A DNA stretch of 5,342 nt from Deltaproteobacteria bacterium UBA5329 (GTDB taxonomy: Bacteria; Desulfobacterota; Syntrophorhabdia; Syntrophorhabdales; Syntrophorhabdaceae), in contig DHQV01000068.1 in the NCBI GenBank assembly GCA_002408185.1, forward strand, positions 1 to 5,342, in the 5' to 3' direction. Positions 1 through 5,147 of the stretch are shown one piece after another (the first letter of the stretch is position 1; each line of letters begins with the position of its first letter). The notes under the pieces are model-generated. The model made no database searches, was not told where the DNA came from, and worked only from the letters and a program-made list of their open reading frames with translations. The translations under genes were made by a program, and so were the position numbers.

Positions 1-159
1 TCTAATTCAGAAAAAACTGGACACAAAGTACTTCTTTTAGGCGGAACCTTGGCTTATATGCGCCACCGCTCCAATCTGGATAGTATACGACGCCCGGTGC
101 GGGTGGCGACAAATGAACGAAATGCTATACTTAAGATAGTGGACATCCAAAGACCATGA
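1..159 (+). CDS. Possible C-terminal end of a gene entering from the left (doubtful)
   Basis: Frame 1 is open from the first base to a TGA at 157-159, giving 52 residues with no start codon in view at the edge. It begins SNSEKTGHKVLLLGGTLAYM and ends NAILKIVDIQRP. The short run VLLLGGTLAYM could be the end of a membrane helix followed by a basic tail, but I recognise no family. An open frame of this length arises by chance fairly often, so the call rests mainly on position. A second frame is open only as far as a TAG at 38-40, ending KKLDTKYFF, and could equally be the true gene end. Treat this as a weak hypothesis. Confidence 0.25.
   Translation, partial: SNSEKTGHKVLLLGGTLAYMRHRSNLDSIRRPVRVATNERNAILKIVDIQRP
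61..108 (+). other. Inverted repeat able to form a stem with inner hairpins
   Basis: CGCCACC at 61-67 pairs perfectly with GGTGGCG at 102-108. Inside lies a small hairpin, TCCA/TGGA at 70-80 with a 3-base loop. A competing one, CCCG/CGGG at 93-103, would exclude part of the outer stem. It lies upstream of the promoter candidate at 163-191, so it would not be in that promoter's leader. It resembles no riboswitch class I know. It may be the end structure of whatever precedes the window, or chance. Confidence 0.25.
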
Positions 160-162
160 AGA

Positions 163-191
163 AAGACACTACATTCTCCGTTAACTATAAT
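163..191 (+). promoter_or_regulatory. Candidate sigma-70 promoter for the membrane protein/methyltransferase operon
   Basis: A consensus TATAAT is seen at 186-191. With a 17-base spacer, AAGACA at 163-168 matches four of six positions of TTGACA. Transcription would start near 197-199. That leaves a leader of about 40 nt before the ATG at 238, and only a few bases before the alternative GTG at 202. This supports 238 as the start of the first gene. The spacing and the perfect -10 are good evidence, but the -35 is only partial. Confidence 0.5.
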
Positions 192-222
192 ACCGGAGGA
201 TGTGGTTACGGCAAATGACACA

Positions 223-232
223 AGAGGAGAGG
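223..232 (+). promoter_or_regulatory. Ribosome binding site that selects the ATG at 238
   Basis: AGAGGAGAGG lies directly upstream of ATG 238, with 8 bases between GGAG (226-229) and the start. The in-frame GTG at 202 has a GGAGG at 195-199 only two bases away, too close for normal initiation. The shorter protein is therefore preferred. Confidence 0.65.
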
Positions 233-237
233 TATGC

Positions 238-699
238 ATGCTCAATCAAGTAACAATGATGTTGCATGTAGTGTTCGGCATCCTGGGGATACTTTTTGCA
301 GTAGCATTGTACGTGGACGTGCTGAATGCCTCGGAAAGAAATCTTGGACGCGTGAAGATGACGGGATGGATCATCGCCGCGTGCATGGTTATGTCTTTTG
401 TCATCGGGGGATATTGGTATGTTCTCTATTATCCGGTACACCGCAGCATCATAATGGCTGGACCATGGCCGTGGGCACATAAATATTTTATGGAATTAAA
501 AGAACATCTGTTCCTTACCCTGCTTATCCTGAGCTTATATCTGCCTGTTGCCGTTCACAATAGCCTTCCGCTGGGAACGAAAAATACTAGGCGGCTCATA
601 CTGGGACTCTGTGCACTTATTGTATTGCTTGGGCTCTTTATGGAATTGTCCGGTGCCATAATCGGTGAGAGCGTTAAAATGGGCCTGTCGAAGAGGTGA
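238..699 (+). CDS. Uncharacterised four-helix integral membrane protein, histidine-bearing
   Basis: The 153-residue protein starting at ATG 238 has four hydrophobic segments, at about residues 8-28, 42-65, 91-106 and 120-142, and no separate signal peptide. It should sit in the cytoplasmic membrane. Histidines lie at 10 (in helix 1), 68, 81, 90 and 107. The loop before helix 3 reads WPWAHKYFMELKEH, with two His, two Glu and a Lys close together at the membrane edge. Such placement is typical of haem-b, metal or quinone sites, but this is inference and no catalytic family is recognised. An in-frame GTG at 202 would add 12 residues and is less likely. The next gene starts 3 bases after the stop, so the two are surely co-transcribed, and the second product is also a small His-rich membrane protein. 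The pair probably works as a complex. Confidence 0.85.
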   Translation: MLNQVTMMLHVVFGILGILFAVALYVDVLNASERNLGRVKMTGWIIAACMVMSFVIGGYWYVLYYPVHRSIIMAGPWPWAHKYFMELKEHLFLTLLILSLYLPVAVHNSLPLGTKNTRRLILGLCALIVLLGLFMELSGAIIGESVKMGLSKR

Positions 700-702
700 G
701 AT

Positions 703-1029
703 ATGCGGGATACGAAAATGGGACGCATGGGTGCCGGCTTTGGCCTGTCCGTAGTTGTAGCGAGTCTTCTGAACGCCCTGATCGTTCTCGTGAAAGAAAC
801 AGATCATCACGTCATGAGTGCGTTCAAAGCAGCGTTGGGCCATCACTGGGTCACTCATGGCGCCATATTGATCGTTCTTTTTATTATCCTGGGCTTTGTC
901 TTTACAGCGGTGGACATCGGCAAGCGGTTTACTTTTGGCACAATGCTTAAATGTATAGTATGGAGCGTGATAATCAGCAGCGCCGTAATTGCGGTTTTCT
1001 TGTTGCCCAATCTCAAAGCTGGTGGGTAA
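703..1029 (+). CDS. Uncharacterised three-helix membrane protein with a GHHWVTHG motif
   Basis: This 108-residue protein has three hydrophobic segments, at about residues 11-30, 53-70 and 83-101. The loop between helices 1 and 2 holds DHH (34-36) and GHHWVTHG (46-53), so five histidines cluster on one face next to the membrane. I recall similar GHHWVTHG motifs in short hypothetical membrane proteins of archaea and bacteria, but know of no assigned function. GAGGTG at 693-698 overlaps the stop of the previous gene and serves as ribosome binding site, which suggests translational coupling. Residues 101-108 are a short hydrophilic tail after helix 3. A role as haem- or metal-binding partner of the upstream four-helix protein is plausible but not shown. 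A methyltransferase gene follows after 45 bp. Confidence 0.85.
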   Translation: MRDTKMGRMGAGFGLSVVVASLLNALIVLVKETDHHVMSAFKAALGHHWVTHGAILIVLFIILGFVFTAVDIGKRFTFGTMLKCIVWSVIISSAVIAVFLLPNLKAGG

Positions 1030-1074
1030 CAGACCCAATGTTCTTATAGATATGTATAAAGGGGATCGAAAATT

Positions 1075-1653
1075 ATGAACGAGCCAGGAAAACCGCCAGG
1101 TTCAGGGCACAGCACATATGAACTTATCGACAGAAAACTCTTTTTTGAAGCCCTCAACGTACACAAGTCCATCGTTTTGCTTGACCTCGGAGCAGGTAGT
1201 GGCGATTATACGATCCCCCTCGCTGAAACTGTGGGGTCCGAAGGCCATATCTGGGCCCAGGACGCATGGGAGGAAGGACTGACCAGGATAAGAGAGCGCG
1301 CTTCAAAAAGAGGTTTGAACAATATTACCACGCTCCTGGCCGATGCTAACAAAAGCATCCCGCTGGATGACGGGATAATCGATGTCTGTCTCATGGCCAC
1401 CGTTCTTCACGATCTCTTGCGCGAGGGGTCGGGAGAAGTCGTCCTCAGTGAAACCTTGAGAGTGTTAAAGCCCGGCGGCAGGCTCGCCGTGCTTGAGTTC
1501 AAAAAGATCGAGGAAGGTCCCGGCCCGCCCCTTTGGATACGGCTTGCAAGAGAAGAAGTCGAAAACCTTCTCACGCCCTTTCGCTTTAAGATCGAAAGCG
1601 TATCTGATGTGGGAAATTACCATTATCTGCTGATCGCTTCAGCACCTGGTTGA
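1075..1653 (+). CDS. Class I SAM-dependent methyltransferase (Methyltransf_11/UbiE-like)
   Basis: The 192-residue protein is almost entirely a Rossmann-type methyltransferase core. Motif I is LDLGAGSGD (36-44), the glycine-rich loop that holds S-adenosylmethionine. Asp63 in WAQDAW lies where the ribose-binding acidic residue is expected. Asp90 in LLADAN fits the adenine-contacting position. DVCLMATVLHDL (103-114) is the motif IV region, and LRVLKPGGRLAVLEF (128-142) is the post-motif strand-turn-strand of the UbiE/Methyltransf_11 group. There is no signal peptide, so it is cytoplasmic. AAAGGGGA at 1058-1065 lies about 10 bases before the ATG. It is third in a probable operon with two small membrane proteins, so its substrate may be linked to them (a quinone, lipid or metalloid are options). 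The sequence does not identify the substrate. The family call is firm, the role unknown. Confidence 0.9.
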   Translation: MNEPGKPPGSGHSTYELIDRKLFFEALNVHKSIVLLDLGAGSGDYTIPLAETVGSEGHIWAQDAWEEGLTRIRERASKRGLNNITTLLADANKSIPLDDGIIDVCLMATVLHDLLREGSGEVVLSETLRVLKPGGRLAVLEFKKIEEGPGPPLWIRLAREEVENLLTPFRFKIESVSDVGNYHYLLIASAPG

Positions 1654-1727
1654 GATCGAAACCACGAAAATGCTCTGCCGTCGTCCCGGTGCGGGCATCG
1701 GATGCGGTCCGGCTGCTTTATCCTCGA

Positions 1728-1769
1728 ATATAAGATTTATCCCACATTCTGCACAGATAAATCTCATAT
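1728..1769. other. Long AT-rich inverted repeat in the operon-dinB gap
   Basis: The arms 1728-1741 and 1756-1769 are 14 bases each and pair with a single mismatch (1732/1765). The inner 9 bp, AGATTTATC/GATAAATCT, are perfect. The loop is 14 bases. It lies 75 bases after the methyltransferase stop and about 110 before dinB. There is no T-run after either arm, so it is not a classical intrinsic terminator. It could be a 3'-end stabilising stem, an operator, or a weak terminator. GC-rich sequence at 1681-1716 with small self-complementary stretches precedes it. No gene is seen in 1654-1880. Confidence 0.45.
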
Positions 1770-1866
1770 GCAAGCCTGAACAATCCGATCATGGATGATA
1801 GATATGCGCTGGTGACCAAAAGAGTTGGAGACGGTAAACCTTTCAATTTATCAATCATTAATGGGG

Positions 1867-1872
1867 TATAAT
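1867..1872 (+). promoter_or_regulatory. Candidate -10 element very close to the dinB start
   Basis: A consensus TATAAT ends only 8 bases before the dinB ATG at 1881. No good -35 hexamer lies 16-18 bases upstream. If used, transcription would begin at about 1878-1880, giving a leaderless or nearly leaderless dinB mRNA. AAGG at 1873-1876 is the only Shine-Dalgarno-like element. I see no recognisable LexA box in the 100 bases upstream. Confidence 0.35.
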
Positions 1873-1880
1873 AAGGCTAG

Positions 1881-3071
1881 ATGGATCCTGTAATTATGTG
1901 CGCCGATATGGATGCCTTCTTCGCGTCCATCGAACAGCGCGACGACCCGAAACTCCGTGGAAAACCTATAGCAGTCGTAGGCAGCGGGGAGAGGACCGTC
2001 CTGGCAACGTGCTCATACGAGGCACGGCAATATGGAGTCAAAACCGCGATGACGCCAGGTGAGGCAAAAAGGCTTTGCCCGAATATCATTTTTGTGACCG
2101 GTGACCATGGAAAATACCGCACTGCCTCTAGACAGATGGAACAGATCTGCCTCAAGTTTACCCCGAATATTGAAGTATACTCGATCGATGAGGTATTCCT
2201 TGATGTGACCAGGTCCCACCATCTTTTCGAGGGCCCGATAAACATGGCCCGCACCCTTAAAGACACGGTTAAAAGCGAGCTTGGCGTCACATGTACAATA
2301 GGTATCGGGCCGAACATCCTTATCGCCAAGCTGGCCAGTGACCTCGCAAAACCGGATGGGCTCCGCTGGATCGATACATCCGAGGTCGCCACCGTGCTCG
2401 AAGACTTGCCCATAAAGAAATTATGGGGCGTCGGGCCAAAGACCGAAAAAAAACTAAAAATTATGGGCATTACTACGGCGGGACAACTGGGCCGCACTTC
2501 CTTGGCGCTTCTGATCAAACGTTTCGGCACCCTCGGTCGGCAGCTCCATGCCGCGGGTAGCGGTGTTCTGAAACGGCCCCTCGAAATAAACCCAGGTGAA
2601 CCCAGATCGATCGGTCACAGCATTACTCTTTCCCAGGATATATGGGAACGCGATGAAATAAATGCATGTCTATTGCGCTTAAGTGAAATGGTTGGCCAAC
2701 GCGCGAGGCGTCATGGCCGGTCCGGCAATAAAATAGCGCTCACTATCCGATACGGTGACTTCACAACTTTCAGCAGGCAAACCACCCTTCCCTTGCCTAC
2801 AAACGACACCGGTGACATATACAAAGCCGCGATCGCGGTCCTTGACAAGGTCCGGCTCCAGAAGAGTATCCGGTTGCTAGGCGTCACACTTTCCGGGATA
2901 GATCAAAATGGACACCAGATGGCACTCTTCGACGAAAACGAGAGACAAAAGAAAAAGGCCCTTTTCCAGGCCGTAGATAAGCTCAACGAAAGATTCGGGC
3001 AAAAAACCATTACGTTTGCAACGACACTGGCATCATCAAAAATAAAAAATAAGGATGAACGGGAAGAATGA
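1881..3071 (+). CDS. dinB: DNA polymerase IV (Y-family translesion polymerase)
   Basis: This is a complete Y-family polymerase that copies past damaged template bases and extends mismatched primer ends. The catalytic acidic residues are Asp9 in ADMDAFF and Asp103/Glu104 in YSIDEVFLDVT. Phe14 is the expected steric gate against ribonucleotides (Phe13 in E. coli Pol IV). The palm/fingers region covers about 1-165. A helix-hairpin-helix thumb includes WGVGPKTEKKL near 182-192. The little finger begins near SIGHSITLSQDI and runs to about 340. QMALF at 346-350 fits the beta-clamp binding consensus, so it should be recruited by the sliding clamp. After it comes a basic/acidic tail containing LNERFGQKTITFA, found in a subset of DinB proteins and absent from the shorter E. 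coli enzyme (351 aa against 396 here). ATG 1881 gives the usual N-terminus; ATG 1896 is an in-frame alternative. It converges with the usp gene 39 bases downstream. Confidence 0.96.
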   Translation: MDPVIMCADMDAFFASIEQRDDPKLRGKPIAVVGSGERTVLATCSYEARQYGVKTAMTPGEAKRLCPNIIFVTGDHGKYRTASRQMEQICLKFTPNIEVYSIDEVFLDVTRSHHLFEGPINMARTLKDTVKSELGVTCTIGIGPNILIAKLASDLAKPDGLRWIDTSEVATVLEDLPIKKLWGVGPKTEKKLKIMGITTAGQLGRTSLALLIKRFGTLGRQLHAAGSGVLKRPLEINPGEPRSIGHSITLSQDIWERDEINACLLRLSEMVGQRARRHGRSGNKIALTIRYGDFTTFSRQTTLPLPTNDTGDIYKAAIAVLDKVRLQKSIRLLGVTLSGIDQNGHQMALFDENERQKKKALFQAVDKLNERFGQKTITFATTLASSKIKNKDEREE

Positions 3072-3083
3072 TCATGTCCATGC

Positions 3084-3112
3084 GAAAAGGTCATGCCACA
3101 CCTGACTTTTTC
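3084..3112. terminator. Bidirectional stem-loop between convergent dinB and usp
   Basis: GAAAAGGTCA (3084-3093) pairs with TGACTTTTTC (3103-3112) over 10 positions, one of them G-T, around a 9-base loop. The A-rich left arm and T-rich right arm give a T-run on both strands, as is usual for a shared terminator between convergent genes. The right arm overlaps the usp stop codon (3111-3113). The stem is AT-rich, so it may be only moderately efficient. Confidence 0.55.
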
Positions 3113-3560
3113 ATTTTGTCAGCAGCACGGGACACTTGGAGCCCTTAAGGACATTGCGGGCCACGCTGCCCATAAAATATTTGGCAATGCCCGATCGCCC
3201 GAGCGATGCAATCACGATCAGGTCGATCCCTTGCTCTGTTCCCTCCTTTAATATCTCATCGTAGGGGACTCCCCAACGGACACGTGTGACCACTTCAACG
3301 TCTTTAGAATGCTGAAAATTGCCAAGGCGCTCCACCAAGCTCTGCCGGGCCCATTGTGCTGCACGTTCCTTGATCTGGTGCCGCACTGTCTCATCGAGAA
3401 AAGTAAATTCCAAGCCGGAACGGTAAATATCCTCGTGGAGAACATGGAGGAAAAAGAGCTTTGCCTTATACTGCTCAGCTATATCCAACCCCTGCGCTAA
3501 TGCCCTGTCCGAACTTTCCGAAAAATCAGTTGGTACCAAAATTTTGGTTGGCTTTAGCAT
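3111..3560 (-). CDS. Universal stress protein, UspA family
   Basis: The 149-residue single-domain Usp begins KILVPTDFSESSDRAL (residues 6-21), the first strand and helix of the UspA fold, and ends PVLLTK. The nucleotide-binding signature, usually G-x2-G-x9-G-S/T, is seen as A118-S-L-G121 then nine residues to G131-S132. The first glycine is therefore alanine, and the common histidine before G121 is leucine. ATP binding is likely but not certain. DLIVIASLGRSG is otherwise typical. The start is fixed at 3560 by a perfect AAGGAGG (3567-3573) six bases upstream. A longer reading frame to 3671 has no ribosome site and no Usp similarity. It is the last gene of a leftward group after a damaged TM2 gene (34 bases between) and a zinc-ribbon gene. 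It probably acts in the cytoplasm in stress survival; the specific signal is unknown. Confidence 0.93.
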   Translation of the reverse strand: MLKPTKILVPTDFSESSDRALAQGLDIAEQYKAKLFFLHVLHEDIYRSGLEFTFLDETVRHQIKERAAQWARQSLVERLGNFQHSKDVEVVTRVRWGVPYDEILKEGTEQGIDLIVIASLGRSGIAKYFMGSVARNVLKGSKCPVLLTK

Positions 3561-3566
3561 GCTTCC

Positions 3567-3573
3567 CCTCCTT
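3567..3573 (-). promoter_or_regulatory. Strong ribosome binding site of usp
   Basis: Read on the minus strand this is AAGGAGG, six bases before the ATG at 3560. It settles the start and rules out the 37-residue N-terminal extension that the open frame would allow. Confidence 0.85.
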
Positions 3574-3594
3574 GCGTATAATCCCTGCCTATCT

Positions 3595-3888
3595 CTAATT
3601 ATAACAGCGCTTGGTCTCGCTTTGGGAAAACTGGTCATATTGTTGCAGGATCCATGCGACGGTGTAATCAAGGCCGCCGTTGCGATACCTGAGATCAGCC
3701 TCGCGGTCCGTAGACGGGATGAGGAAAAAATCGATTATCCAACCGACGAACAAAAGCCAGAGGTGAAGAACCAACTGGTTCCCGTGACCGGTTTGTTTGC
3801 CGTAGTAGAACCGGTGAGAGCCTGTGAACCCGAAGGTCCATAGAACGTAGCCGACTGGCTTCAGGTGCGTATTATCCGGGTAATTCAT
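3595..3888 (-). pseudogene. Damaged TM2-domain membrane protein gene: internal frame scramble and lost C-terminus
   Basis: As it stands the frame encodes 97 residues. Residues 10-31 (KPVGYVLW, GFTGSHRFYYGK) and 49-68 (GWIIDFFLIPS, DREADLRY) are the hallmark of TM2-domain inner-membrane proteins. Between them, residues 32-45 do not fit the family. In the +1 frame over about 3755-3794 the DNA reads KPVTGTSWFFTSGF, which fits exactly. The shift is explained by a tandem GTTTGTTT at 3791-3798 (4 extra bases) and a presumed base lost in the A-run at 3752-3755, net +3. The protein then runs through DYTVAWIL (to residue 81), where related proteins continue into a second TM2-like half. Here it changes to QQYDQFSQ and stops after 16 residues. 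The start at 3888 has AAGGA four bases upstream; an in-frame GTG at 3912 is weaker. A short protein could still be made, but normal folding is doubtful. Confidence 0.75.
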
Positions 3889-3900
3889 GGGTTCCTTAGA

Positions 3901-3921
3901 AAGAATGGTCACGCCATTCTT
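3901..3921. other. Perfect 8-bp stem-loop between zinc-ribbon and TM2 genes
   Basis: AAGAATGG (3901-3908) and CCATTCTT (3914-3921) are perfectly complementary around a 5-base loop. The stem sits in the 46-base gap between the stop of the zinc-ribbon gene and the TM2 start. On the minus strand it is followed by only a short T-rich stretch. It could be a weak intercistronic terminator or an mRNA-stabilising hairpin that sets different levels of the downstream genes. Confidence 0.45.
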
Positions 3922-3934
3922 ACGCCTTCTGTCC

Positions 3935-4102
3935 TCACCCCGGTTTCACATTATTCTTATCGATTATCCACTGCGGCAGGGTCTTCTTTGGCTTCACGAC
4001 GATATTTTCCCCATCGCAGCTCGGGCAGATCAGAATCCTCTTCTCTTCATAAACCAAGAAGGCGCGGCCGCAATCCTTACATTCATATTCAGTTCCGGGC
4101 AT
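3935..4102 (-). CDS. Small zinc-ribbon protein
   Basis: This 55-residue protein carries two CxxC knuckles, CKDC (8-11) and CPSC (26-29), separated by 14 residues. It is a typical zinc ribbon resembling the short FmdB-type or rubredoxin-like ribbons of bacteria. A charged tail follows (VVKPKKTLPQWI to the end), with no membrane segment. GGAGG at 4109-4113, six bases upstream on the minus strand, fixes the start at 4102. The open frame continues to 4282, but that extension lacks a ribosome site and has no recognisable content. It is first in the leftward group with the TM2 remnant and usp. Zinc binding is well supported by the four cysteines. Whether it contacts DNA, RNA or protein cannot be told. 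Confidence 0.8.
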   Translation of the reverse strand: MPGTEYECKDCGRAFLVYEEKRILICPSCDGENIVVKPKKTLPQWIIDKNNVKPG

Positions 4103-4142
4103 TTCCAACCTCCAAAAACGTGATCGCGTGTAATTCCCCATA

Positions 4143-4171
4143 AGTATACCATGAAGATGGCACAATGTGCC
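4143..4171 (-). promoter_or_regulatory. Candidate leftward promoter with a palindromic operator-like site
   Basis: On the minus strand TATACT (4143-4148) is a good -10 element about 40 bases before the zinc-ribbon start. Seventeen bases upstream lies GGCACA, a poor -35 match (three of six). That hexamer is half of the palindrome GGCACA-A-TGTGCC at 4159-4171. A palindrome covering the -35 position of a weak promoter is a usual arrangement for regulator binding. The rest of the divergent gap (4172-4295) holds AT-rich stretches but no clear promoter pair for the rightward peptidase gene. Confidence 0.35.
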
Positions 4172-4295
4172 TGTATCTAAAAGTGCGACATAATAATTGT
4201 GCATTTGGCGACAGACATTCCACGTTACGCTTATTATCGTTATAGATATATGGCGAATGTTGTAATATTGCCGGGAACGCAAGCGGGAGACTGCT

Positions 4296-4301
4296 GAGGA
4301 G
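4296..4301 (+). promoter_or_regulatory. Ribosome binding site selecting the TTG start at 4311
   Basis: GAGGAG lies nine bases before TTG 4311 but directly abuts the in-frame TTG at 4302. Normal spacing therefore favours 4311. No ATG is available near the N-terminus in this frame. Confidence 0.55.
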
Positions 4302-4310
4302 TTGCATGTT

Positions 4311-4856
4311 TTGAAGCAATTATTGATAAAAAGTATTAAAGGCTTTCTTCTCTATTTGGGTTTTTGTTTCGCTCTGTGCTTATTGCCTCTTGTCAATCCC
4401 TTTTTACCCAACGCCTCTCTCTCGTTTGTCAGCGGAGAAAGCATGGTTCCTGTCATTCTGGAAGGGGATCTCGTCATTAGCCGCCCTTATAAGGCGGAAA
4501 AAGACGTATTGAAAAAAGGTATGATCGTGAGATTTTGGGATGAAGAGGGAAATGACATCATCAGTGTTCAGCATCGCATTATCGAGGTGTCAGGGGAAGG
4601 AGTTGTAACACTCGGCGATAACAACGAATTAAACGACGGCTTAATAAAGTATTCGCAGATCCATTCCATATATTGTTTCAAAATACCCTTCCACTATTTG
4701 GGTGTTGGAGGAATAAGGTCGTTTCTGTTTTTATTTGCCGATAAAATGAAAGAAGACTTTTTGGGCCTGCCAGTTTGCTTCTATTTGATCTTTTTTCTTC
4801 TTTTGGAGGGTTCGTCCCTGGTGATCAGGAGAAAAATTCATATAATCGGAAAATAA
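4311..4856 (+). CDS. Signal peptidase I, ER/SipW type (family S26B)
   Basis: This membrane-bound serine protease of 181 residues from TTG 4311 cleaves signal peptides after export. An N-terminal helix (about 9-28) is followed by the catalytic domain on the outer face. SGESMVPVI holds the nucleophile Ser44. VQHRIIEV holds His88 where ordinary bacterial signal peptidases carry the general-base lysine. LGDNNELND (101-109) is the conserved box with Asp103 and Asp109. The Ser/His arrangement defines the archaeal/eukaryotic-like class that includes Bacillus SipW. A second hydrophobic segment at about 152-172 with a basic end (IRRK) anchors the C-terminus, as in SipW-like enzymes. No TasA/camelysin-like or other clear substrate gene is adjacent. 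It probably complements a housekeeping lepB elsewhere and processes a special substrate set. It looks more AT-rich than dinB, which may hint at separate origin. Confidence 0.85.
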   Translation: MKQLLIKSIKGFLLYLGFCFALCLLPLVNPFLPNASLSFVSGESMVPVILEGDLVISRPYKAEKDVLKKGMIVRFWDEEGNDIISVQHRIIEVSGEGVVTLGDNNELNDGLIKYSQIHSIYCFKIPFHYLGVGGIRSFLFLFADKMKEDFLGLPVCFYLIFFLLLEGSSLVIRRKIHIIGK

Positions 4857-5147
4857 GAGAACATCAGGAATCGGACGATCCCTCGTTTCGTTTACTGCTT
4901 CACAAGCGCGTCAGATGGGCTTACGGAAAAAGAAGGATTGCGACCATTACTTCAATGTACCCGCATATCACGCAAGTCTTTAAAAAGTTTATATAGCCCC
5001 TGCGTTGGAAGAATCGCCGCACGCGACCCATATATACTAGTTTTATACCTCTATTTTCCTCGAATCTTACCTGTATTGTAGTAGGTCGTATGAGGTGGTA
5101 CAACGTTGTGTAACATGTCAGTACTTACTTATGATGGAGGTGGTTCA
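4857..5147. other. Gene-free gap between signal peptidase and ACP
   Basis: No supported gene lies in these 291 bases. A frame overlapping the peptidase end runs to a stop at 4994-4996, but it has no ribosome site and no family features. AT-rich stretches occur at 4981-4995 and 5031-5056, the latter with TATACT at 5033-5038 but no well-spaced -35. The 10-base palindrome ACAACGTTGT at 5100-5109 lies about 40 bases before the ACP start and could be an operator, though palindromes of this size also arise by chance. No clear terminator is seen after the peptidase stop. Confidence 0.4.

Noticed and set aside
535..1038. 167-codon minus-strand frame over the two membrane protein genes
   Set aside because: The plus-strand genes have ribosome sites, tight spacing and proper membrane segments. 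The minus frame has an unlikely composition and no initiation signal.
93..1695. Identical 11-mer CCCGGTGCGGG at 93-103 and 1685-1695, flanking the first operon
   Set aside because: A few repeated 11-mers are expected by chance in a window of this size, and the flanking bases do not match. Each copy is a small hairpin, but nothing shows they are related.
1877..2530. 217-codon open frame on the minus strand inside dinB
   Set aside because: It lies wholly opposite the highly conserved polymerase palm and thumb, has no ribosome site, and its protein has no family features. It is a shadow of dinB codon use.
3544..3843. 99-codon plus-strand frame across the TM2/usp junction
   Set aside because: It is antisense to recognisable TM2 and Usp sequence and has no ribosome site. 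It does not rescue the missing half of the TM2 protein.
4103..4282. N-terminal extension of the zinc-ribbon frame upstream of 4102
   Set aside because: The strong GGAGG at 4109-4113 lies inside this stretch with correct spacing to the ATG at 4102. The extension has no domain and covers the promoter-like region.
4775..4996. 73-codon plus-strand frame overlapping the end of the signal peptidase
   Set aside because: It starts inside the peptidase's C-terminal helix in another frame, lacks a ribosome site, and its tail matches nothing I recognise.
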